A stretch of DNA of 6,742 nucleotides, taken from NCBI GenBank assembly GCA_003645735.1, contig QNBQ01000094.1, positions 1 to 6,742 of the forward strand, given 5' to 3'. Below are positions 1 to 5,217 of this stretch, piece after piece (the stretch's first letter is position 1; every line of letters begins with the position of its first letter). Under the pieces are notes generated by a model. That model had not been told where the DNA came from. It did not search any database and saw only the letters and a list, made by a program, of their open reading frames with translations. This stretch comes from Candidatus Poribacteria bacterium. Its GTDB lineage: Bacteria > Poribacteria > WGA-4E > B28-G17. The position numbers were made by a program, and so were the translations under genes.

Positions 1-3
1 CTC

Positions 4-12
4 GAGGAGGTG
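4..12 (+). promoter_or_regulatory. Ribosome binding site of the GH2 gene
   Basis: GAGGAGGTG is a near-perfect anti-Shine-Dalgarno match. Four bases separate it from the ATG at 17, or six counted from the GGAGG core. The next in-frame ATG, at 29, is too far away and would shorten the signal peptide, so the first ATG is preferred. Confidence 0.8.
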
Positions 13-16
13 CGGG

Positions 17-3000
17 ATGAGGGGGTTTATGTTCGGGTTGGCCTTGATGGCGATCATCGCCCCGCTTGTCGCGGGCGATCAGAGGTTTTCGCTCAACGGC
101 GAATGGGAGATCTGCTACTCCGATTCCCCGACCCTTCCCGGGGAGGATGCGGAGTGGAGGACGGTTCAGGTGCCCAGCACGGTGAGGGACGCCCCTCCCA
201 AGTTCATCTGGTATAAGAGGGAGTTCATCGTCCCTCTGATCCCACCGCGCCACCGGCTCTACCTCTGCTTCGACGGGGTGAAATACGTCTCGACGGTCTA
301 TCTGAACGGTCGAAAGGTGGGGGAGCATTTCGGGGGATGGGAGCCGTTCGAGTTCGACGTAACCGATCTGGTCAAACGGGGCGGCAGAAACCTGCTGGCG
401 GTGAGGGTTCAGGACGTCAGGGGCGTCCTCAAAGAGGAGGTGCCCTACAAGTCGGGGAGGGCCATGTTCGAGGACTACTCCGATATAATCCTGGCGCCCG
501 TCGGGTCGAGGGTGAGCGACGTGGGGATATGGCAGGACGTGTATCTCTCGCTCAGATACGAGCTTTACGTTGAGGACGTCTTCATCAAGACGTTCGTCAG
601 GAGATGGGAAATAGAGGTGGAGGTGACGGTGAGGAACGACTCGGAGAGGGATCAGACGGCGGCGATCGTCTGCAGGGTGATGGATGGGAACGAGGAGGTT
701 CTGAGGCTTGAGGGCGACCTGGGGACGGTCAAGGCCGGCTCGGCGGCCAAGAAGGTGATGATAAAGAGCTGGCGTAACCCCAAGCTGTGGTCGCACCTCT
801 CCCCCCACCTCTACCTCATGAGGGTCGAGCTGATGCAGGACGGGAGGGTCGTGGACGCCAGGGAGGAGAGGTTCGGCTTCAGGGAGTTCTGGATCGACGG
901 GATCTATTTCGTCCTCAACGGCAAGAGGATAAAGTTCCTGGCCACCGCCGGCCACCCGCCCGCAAACTCCACGAAGGAGGACGCGATCAACCTCTACAGG
1001 GCGATAAAGAGCGCGAATTGCGTGGCCATGAGGCTGCACGCCAACCTCTGGCCCAAATGGTGGTATGAGGCGGCCGATGAGGAGGGGATGCTGCTGATAG
1101 AGGAGTCGGCGATATGGTGTTTCGCGAAGCAATACGCGCTGTCAGACCCCCGCTTCTGGGAGAACGCCAAAAAACACTTGGCGGGGATCGTCAAACGGGA
1201 CAAAAACCACCCATCCGTCGTGATGTATAGCGTCGAAAACGAGATACTCCACACGGGCGGCGATAGGGCGCCGGACTGCGAGGAGAGGCTGGCCGAGCTG
1301 GGGAGGTTCCTCAAATCGCTCGACCCCACGAGGCCGATCATGTTCGACGGGGACGAGGATCCGGGAGGGGTCGCGGACGTCATAAACCTCCACTACCCGC
1401 ACGAGTTCCCCGAGTGGAACCTCTACCCCAACACATGTTACTGGCTCGAAAGGAGGGTCAGGGTCTCCGGATACCCGAGGAGGGAGTGGAAGTGGATGAG
1501 GGAGAAGCCGCTCTACATCGGGGAATTCCTCTGGTCGTTCGCCCAAACGCCCGACCCCTACACGCTCTTCATCGGGGATGAGGCGTATAGGGATTACCGG
1601 GCCGGAAGGGCCAAGGCGAAGGCTATGGCCTGGAGGATGCAGATAGAGGGCTACAGGGCGCTGGATGTGGCGGGGATGTGTCCCTGGACGCTGCTTGAGA
1701 CCGGCAGGTTCCCGAACGTCCAATATGACGCGGTCAAATACGCCTACGAGCCGAACGCCGCCTTCATCAAGGAGTATGACTCCAGGTTCTTCGAGGGGGA
1801 GGAGGTCGAGAGAACGGTTTACCTCTACAACGACACCTTCCGATCCGCCGAGCTGACGCTCAGGTGGACGCTATCGGACGGCAGAAGGGTTGTGGATGAG
1901 GGCAGGAAAAGGTTCCGAATGGGGCCGGCGGATAAGGTCGTCACGAGAATAACCCTTCACATGCCGGGCTACGATCACAAGGGGCCGTTCCGGCGGCTGA
2001 AGCTCACCCTGAAGGTGGAGGAGAACGGCGAGACCAGGTTTCTGGACGTGAAGAGGTATAAGCTGTTCCCGCGCAAACCCGAGCGGATCGGCGAGGGGAT
2101 AAGGGTGGCGGTATACGAAAGGGGCGATAAGATAAGCAGGTTCCTGGAGGAGGCCGGGTTTGAGGTTGTGAGGATACCTGAGCCGTGGGAGGCGGAGGGG
2201 AAGGCCGGGATATGCCTCATAGGCCCGCACACGCTCGACTCCTTCCCCACCCCCCGGATACCCAGGGTCGGGGAGGAGTCCGCGCCCGGCGAGAAGCTGA
2301 GGAGGTTCGTGAGGGGCGGTGGCGTTCTGATAGTCTTGGAGCAGGACTCCTACCCGCCCGATATGCTGCCCGCATCGCTCGAGGATTACGGCTGCACCAT
2401 CGCCTTCAAAAGGGCCGAAGTTGGAAGGCTGTTCGAGGGGATCGAAGAGGACGATTTCAAGTTCTGGAGGGGGGATAACCTGGTCGCCAGGAAAACGCTC
2501 CTCAAGCCCGTAGGCGGTGGTTTCAGGCCGCTGGTCGATACGGGCGGAAGAGGGGGGCTGATCCACGCCTGCGTCCTGGAGGTCCTCGAAGGCAAGGGGA
2601 AATACATCCTCTCCCAGCTGCTCATAGGCGAGAAGCTCGAAAGCGAGCCGGTGGCTGGGAGGTTCCTGGTCAACCTGATCCGATACGCCGCTGAGTCGGT
2701 CGCTGAGGAGGGCGAGCGGTCGGCGTTGGGGGTCATGGGGGAGAGGCTCATCCCGGATCTCGAAAGGGTCGGCGCCCGGTATGAGAAGCTGAGCTACGTG
2801 CCCAGCCCTCACCTCTATCGAACGCTGCTCGTCGACGGCGAGGAATTGAAGGGGCTTGAGGGGAAGATCGAGGATATGAAGAGGTTCGTCCGGGACGGCG
2901 GAACCCTGGTGCTGCACGCCCTCACGCCCGAATCCCTGAAGCTCATCTCGGATCTGCTCCCGACCCGGATCAGCCTTCAGAAGAGCAAAGCGGTTCCGGT

Positions 3001-4096
3001 GGTCATCGAGCGGAAAGGCGAGCTCATAGCCGGGCTTTCGAATCAGGAGCTTTACTGGCTCGGGCCGCATATAGGGGACTGGAGGCGCAGAACGCCGCTC
3101 GACCCGTCGATAGTCGATTACGTCGTCGCCGAGCCCCTCCCGCCGCTGGAGGAGTGCCTCGTGATAGAGGCCGAGGAGATGCGGATAGATTCCGAAAGGG
3201 GCGCGACCCTCCGCGAGAACGGCGTCTACATGTTCACCAACGCCTCCATCTCGACCGAGGTAGACCTGGCCCGCTCCGGCGCCTACGCCGTCGGGATATT
3301 CGCGGGCGGCACCCCCGTCGGAGGGGTCTATCCGGAGGTGACGATCTACCTGGACGGCGAGAGGGCGGCCGGGGTGATGTTGACCCACGAGGAGATGGAC
3401 GTCTACTACGCCTCGTTCAAGGCCGAGGAGGGGAAACATAGGCTGACCGTGGCCTTCACCAACGACGCCTACGCGCCGGAGAGGGGGGAGGACAGGAACC
3501 TGTTCGTGGATAAGATCGCCCTGGCGTCCAAAGGCGAGCTTAAAGTCGAGGAGCTGCTCAACCCGCCCGCCCTGGTCGTCATGAGGATGGGGGCCGGCTC
3601 GATCGTCATAGATCAGGTGAGGTGGGACGGCAGAACCAGGATCTCGGACAAGGCGTCGAGGTATCTGTCCATCCTGTTGACGAACCTGGGGGTCGAGTTC
3701 GAGGGGATGAAGGGCGGTGTTGTGATAGACGGGGCCGCTATGGAGCCTCAGCCCGGCCTCAAGCTGTTCTCCCGCCGGGGAAGGGTGGCGAGGTTATCGA
3801 CCAACGGATATATAAGCTGTCCGGTGGAGTTCGCCACGTCCGGTCGATACGGTTTCGAGGTGACGGCCCGCGGGACGCAGGCCGCGGGGGAGTATCCGAT
3901 CGTGAGGCTGTCGATCGGCGACAGGTCGATAGGCGAGAGGCAGCTCGGCGGCGAGGGATGGGGGACGTTGAAGTTCGAGGCGGAGGTCGAAAAGGGGGTT
4001 CATGAGGTCAGGGTCGAGTTCATCAACGACCTCTGGAGGCCGCCGGAGGACAGGAACCTGGAGATCCTACAGCTCAGGGTTTACAAGTTGAGATGA
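17..4096 (+). CDS. Exported multidomain glycoside hydrolase family 2 enzyme (beta-galactosidase/beta-glucuronidase superfamily) with GATase-like domains and two C-terminal CBMs
   Basis: Seen: 1359 residues from an ATG preceded by GAGGAGGTG at 4-12. Residues 1-20 are a short hydrophobic signal peptide, so the enzyme should act outside the cytoplasm. In order follow a GH2 jelly-roll domain (about 22-180), an Ig-like domain (181-290), a TIM barrel (about 291-585) and a beta-sandwich (about 590-690). The remainder is two Rossmann-like amidotransferase-like domains and two CBMs. Family knowledge: GH2 enzymes are retaining beta-glycosidases with two catalytic glutamates. The acid/base is predicted as E409 in Y-S-V-E-N-E and the nucleophile as E503 in Y-I-G-E-F. 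Their 94-residue spacing is close to that of E. coli GusA (E413/E504). Both are present, so the enzyme is probably active. Substrate specificity cannot be read from sequence; beta-galactoside, glucuronide or mannoside remain possible. It is several hundred residues longer than a simple GH2. Its promoter lies outside the window. Confidence 0.9.
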   Translation: MRGFMFGLALMAIIAPLVAGDQRFSLNGEWEICYSDSPTLPGEDAEWRTVQVPSTVRDAPPKFIWYKREFIVPLIPPRHRLYLCFDGVKYVSTVYLNGRKVGEHFGGWEPFEFDVTDLVKRGGRNLLAVRVQDVRGVLKEEVPYKSGRAMFEDYSDIILAPVGSRVSDVGIWQDVYLSLRYELYVEDVFIKTFVRRWEIEVEVTVRNDSERDQTAAIVCRVMDGNEEVLRLEGDLGTVKAGSAAKKVMIKSWRNPKLWSHLSPHLYLMRVELMQDGRVVDAREERFGFREFWIDGIYFVLNGKRIKFLATAGHPPANSTKEDAINLYRAIKSANCVAMRLHANLWPKWWYEAADEEGMLLIEESAIWCFAKQYALSDPRFWENAKKHLAGIVKRDKNHPSVVMYSVENEILHTGGDRAPDCEERLAELGRFLKSLDPTRPIMFDGDEDPGGVADVINLHYPHEFPEWNLYPNTCYWLERRVRVSGYPRREWKWMREKPLYIGEFLWSFAQTPDPYTLFIGDEAYRDYRAGRAKAKAMAWRMQIEGYRALDVAGMCPWTLLETGRFPNVQYDAVKYAYEPNAAFIKEYDSRFFEGEEVERTVYLYNDTFRSAELTLRWTLSDGRRVVDEGRKRFRMGPADKVVTRITLHMPGYDHKGPFRRLKLTLKVEENGETRFLDVKRYKLFPRKPERIGEGIRVAVYERGDKISRFLEEAGFEVVRIPEPWEAEGKAGICLIGPHTLDSFPTPRIPRVGEESAPGEKLRRFVRGGGVLIVLEQDSYPPDMLPASLEDYGCTIAFKRAEVGRLFEGIEEDDFKFWRGDNLVARKTLLKPVGGGFRPLVDTGGRGGLIHACVLEVLEGKGKYILSQLLIGEKLESEPVAGRFLVNLIRYAAESVAEEGERSALGVMGERLIPDLERVGARYEKLSYVPSPHLYRTLLVDGEELKGLEGKIEDMKRFVRDGGTLVLHALTPESLKLISDLLPTRISLQKSKAVPVVIERKGELIAGLSNQELYWLGPHIGDWRRRTPLDPSIVDYVVAEPLPPLEECLVIEAEEMRIDSERGATLRENGVYMFTNASISTEVDLARSGAYAVGIFAGGTPVGGVYPEVTIYLDGERAAGVMLTHEEMDVYYASFKAEEGKHRLTVAFTNDAYAPERGEDRNLFVDKIALASKGELKVEELLNPPALVVMRMGAGSIVIDQVRWDGRTRISDKASRYLSILLTNLGVEFEGMKGGVVIDGAAMEPQPGLKLFSRRGRVARLSTNGYISCPVEFATSGRYGFEVTARGTQAAGEYPIVRLSIGDRSIGERQLGGEGWGTLKFEAEVEKGVHEVRVEFINDLWRPPEDRNLEILQLRVYKLR
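2096..2692 (+). other. Protein domain: first GATase/ThuA-like Rossmann domain within the GH2 protein
   Basis: Residues about 694-892. A beta strand (G-I-R-V-A-V-Y) is followed by a helix and a strand F-E-V-V-R-I, then G-I-C-L-I-G. Next comes the typical run L-R-R-F-V-R-G-G-G-V-L-I-V-L-E (761-775), and the domain closes with G-K-G-K-Y-I-L-S-Q. This is the layout of class I glutamine-amidotransferase-like domains found beside the catalytic domain in several glycosidase families. There is no G-x-C-x-G nucleophile elbow, so a structural or assembly role is more likely than catalysis. The assignment rests on pattern only. Confidence 0.5.
2729..3706 (+). other. Protein domain: second GATase-like domain, apparently split by an inserted CBM
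   Basis: Residues about 905-1045 repeat the plan of the preceding domain, including M-K-R-F-V-R-D-G-G-T-L-V-L-H (954-967) and a G-L-S-N-Q-E-L-Y-W motif at 1006-1014. The expected closing strands, A-G-S-I-V-I-D-Q-V-R-W (1193-1203), come only after the CBM at about 1047-1170. They are followed by a helix ending L-L-T-N-L-G-V-E-F (1220-1228). The simplest reading is one domain interrupted by a CBM. Boundaries are approximate. Confidence 0.45.
3155..3526 (+). other. Protein domain: carbohydrate-binding module A (CBM35/36/60-like, calcium-type)
   Basis: Residues about 1047-1170. The domain opens with V-I-E-A-E-E-M, the usual start of CBM6/35/36-type sandwiches. It has S-G-A-Y-A-V-G-I-F-A-G-G in the middle and ends with F-T-N-D (1147-1150) followed by E-D-R-N-L-F-V-D (1158-1165). 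The N-D...D-R-N-L-x-V-D signature matches the calcium-dependent xylan-binding modules (CBM36/CBM60, Pfam PF16841 as recalled). Known members bind xylan, galactan or cellulose. The ligand here is unknown. Confidence 0.6.
3713..4087 (+). other. Protein domain: carbohydrate-binding module B (CBM35/36/60-like)
   Basis: Residues about 1233-1357 form a diverged copy of module A. They share S-G-x-Y, G-x-Y-P-x-V and the closing F-I-N-D (1335-1338) plus E-D-R-N-L (1344-1348). The trailing V-D of module A is replaced by E-I-L-Q, so one of the residues conserved at that site has changed. Both copies encode E-D-R-N-L with the same 15 bases (GAGGACAGGAACCTG at 3488-3502 and 4046-4060), which suggests duplication or strong constraint. 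Confidence 0.55.
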
Positions 4097-4137
4097 GGTT
4101 TGGGGGAGGGATAAACCCCTCCCCCTTAAGCTCATCT
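4091..4137. terminator. Bidirectional hairpin between convergent genes
   Basis: A perfect 9-bp G/C-rich stem (4102-4110 pairing with 4117-4125) encloses the loop ATAAAC. A second pair of perfect arms, AGATGAG (4091-4097) and CTCATCT (4131-4137), extends the symmetry over the last codon and stop codon of both genes. The position between two converging genes with 35 bp between stops suggests a shared terminator. Neither side has a proper T-tract (TTAAG on +, AAACC on -), so intrinsic termination may be weak or the hairpin may instead protect the mRNA 3' ends. Confidence 0.65.
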
Positions 4138-4761
4138 GCCCGCTTTAATTTCGGCCCAGGTTGAGGCGAGCTTGCCCCTGGGGCTTACGGCGAACCCCTC
4201 AGAGCCCAGGATGATCTCCTCCTCGATGTATTCCCCCTCGTAGACCCTGAAGTGGTCGAACCAGACGTCGGCCTTGTTCTTCTGGGTGGCGCGGAAATCG
4301 ATGTGTATCACGACGCGCGGCGGGCTGGAGAAGTCTATCGTGGGCGAGAAATGATACTCCTTCCACTCCTCGTCTATTATGAACGTCTTGCCGGGTCCCT
4401 GCCACGTCTGAAGCTGTTCGAACTTGACGTAGATGGGCCTGGTTTTTCCCGGCTCGGTCTTGGCCCAGAACGAGCAGGTATAGGTTTTCCCCGCTTTGAC
4501 GTCGAACTCGGACGAGTGGATCTCCGGCTCCCAATCGTTCTGCCCCAGCCCATCGATGACGGCGTGTAGGCAGAACTCCCCGACGACTCCTCCTTTCTCC
4601 TGCTTGAGAAGGCCCACAGCTCCGTTCACGAGGCAACCCATCCTCCACCCGTTTGTCCCCTCTTCGAAGTCGGGGTTCAGCAGAAGGTTTTCGGGCTGAT
4701 CTTGACCCTGGGCGTATCCCCAGGCGAGCAGAAAGGCCAATAGGATAGCCGTTCTCGTCAT
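4132..4761 (-). CDS. Exported CBM4/9-type carbohydrate-binding protein
   Basis: Seen: 209 residues, with GGGGGGAG (4766-4773) four bases before the ATG. Residues 1-19 (M-T-R-T-A-I-L-L-A-F-L-L-A...A-Q-G) form a clear signal peptide. Residues about 25-178 show the CBM4/9 pattern: N-L-L-L-N-P-D-F-E-E-G (25-35) with W39, K-A-G-K-T-Y-T-C-S-F-W-A-K (89-101), and a closing strand D-V-W-F-D-H-F-R-V-Y (165-174). No catalytic domain follows, so the protein should bind glycans outside the cytoplasm rather than cleave them. The tail (about 179-209) leaves the fold and ends in V-S-P-R-G-K-L-A-S-T-W-A-E-I-K, which resembles a recurring C-terminal motif. The gene converges with the GH2 gene and is downstream of the tRNA operon. 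The ligand is unknown. Confidence 0.8.
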   Translation of the reverse strand: MTRTAILLAFLLAWGYAQGQDQPENLLLNPDFEEGTNGWRMGCLVNGAVGLLKQEKGGVVGEFCLHAVIDGLGQNDWEPEIHSSEFDVKAGKTYTCSFWAKTEPGKTRPIYVKFEQLQTWQGPGKTFIIDEEWKEYHFSPTIDFSSPPRVVIHIDFRATQKNKADVWFDHFRVYEGEYIEEEIILGSEGFAVSPRGKLASTWAEIKAGR

Positions 4762-4808
4762 TTAACTCCCCCCTTTTCGATCTCGGCGGGTTTGCTCGGT
4801 CAACAGTA

Positions 4809-4837
4809 ATTCTCTCACAACTCGGGGTTGAAGTCAA
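4809..4837 (-). promoter_or_regulatory. Possible promoter of the CBM protein gene
   Basis: On the minus strand TTGACT (4832-4837) is followed after 17 bases by GAGAAT (4809-4814), a 5/6 and a 4/6 match to the sigma-70 boxes. It would give a leader of about 40 bases. The -35 lies in a short inverted repeat, GTTGA-AG-TCAAC (4827-4838). The -10 is poor, so the call is tentative. Confidence 0.35.
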
Positions 4838-4874
4838 CGGGGGGTGAGAACGGATGAGATCGAGGGAAGGGATG

Positions 4875-4882
4875 AAAAAAAA
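4875..4882 (-). terminator. T8 tract directly after the last tRNA of the operon
   Basis: Eight T residues on the minus strand follow the encoded CCA of tRNA-Met with no gap. No separate hairpin precedes them. The only stem available is the tRNA acceptor/T-arm itself (GGCGGCG with CGCCGCC), so this could be a minimal intrinsic terminator for the operon. Confidence 0.4.
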
Positions 4883-4958
4883 TGGTGGCGGCGTAGGGAT
4901 TCGAACCCTAGACTCCGCGGGTATGAGCCGCGTGCTCTTGCCACTGAGCTACGCCGCC
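4883..4958 (-). tRNA. tRNA-Met (CAU), probably elongator
   Basis: Full cloverleaf of 76 bases including encoded CCA. The acceptor stem is GGCGGCG/CGCCGCC, the D stem GCTC/GAGC, and the anticodon stem CGCGG/CCGCG with loop CTCATAC (anticodon CAU at 4923-4925). The variable region is GAGTC, and the T stem TAGGG/CCCTA has loop TTCGAAT. The discriminator is A. The paired first base (G1-C72) rules out an initiator. A tRNA-Ile2 whose CAU is modified to lysidine cannot be fully excluded from sequence. It is third in the operon, 12 bases after tRNA-fMet. Confidence 0.9.
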
Positions 4959-4970
4959 ACCTAAAGAAAA

Positions 4971-5049
<79 letters not shown>

Positions 5050-5071
5050 GAGCTTCCCCCTGGCCCTTTAT

Positions 5072-5160
5072 TGGTGGGCAAGGAGGGATTCGAACCCTCA
5101 CGCCCCTTGAAGGGGCGATGGATTTTAAGTCCATCGTGTCTACCGTTCCACCACTCGCCC
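5072..5160 (-). tRNA. tRNA-Leu (UAA)
   Basis: 89-base class II tRNA with encoded ACCA. The acceptor stem is GGGCGAG/CTTGCCC with one G-U pair. The anticodon stem is ATGGA/TCCAT with loop CTTAAAA, giving UAA at 5125-5127. A long variable arm, CGCCCC-TTCAA-GGGGCG, is typical of leucine tRNAs, and the discriminator is A, as expected for leucine. It is first in the operon, just downstream of the promoter and 24 bases before tRNA-fMet. Confidence 0.95.
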
Positions 5161-5174
5161 AAAAGCCACTCAAT

Positions 5175-5204
5175 ATTTTAGTATACGCCGCCGCGGTTTG
5201 TCAA
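5175..5204 (-). promoter_or_regulatory. Promoter of the tRNA-Leu/fMet/Met operon
   Basis: On the minus strand a consensus TTGACA (5199-5204) is followed after 18 bases by TAAAAT (5175-5180). Transcription would start near 5168, about 8 bases before the mature tRNA-Leu. A TATACT at 5181-5186 is also present but lies only 13 bases from the -35, too close to pair with it. The promoter fills the 57-bp gap behind the fucosidase stop codon. Confidence 0.65.
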
Positions 5205-5217
5205 GCTGGCCGAACGA

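Noticed and set aside
1871..3439. Long open frame of 522 codons on the minus strand inside the GH2 gene
   Set aside because: It is antisense to a gene with clear domains. GC-rich sequence with purine-rich codons leaves few stops on the opposite strand. The translation is low-complexity (many P, R, L) with no recognisable motif and no ribosome binding site that I could see.
4199..4837. Second minus-strand frame of 212 codons overlapping the CBM protein gene
   Set aside because: It lacks the signal peptide and CBM motifs, is rich in R and G, and overlaps almost entirely a frame with clear homology and a good ribosome binding site.
5175..5204. TATACT at 5181-5186 as the -10 box of the tRNA promoter
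   Set aside because: It is only 13 bases from the TTGACA box. TAAAAT gives an 18-base spacer and a start site at a sensible distance from tRNA-Leu.
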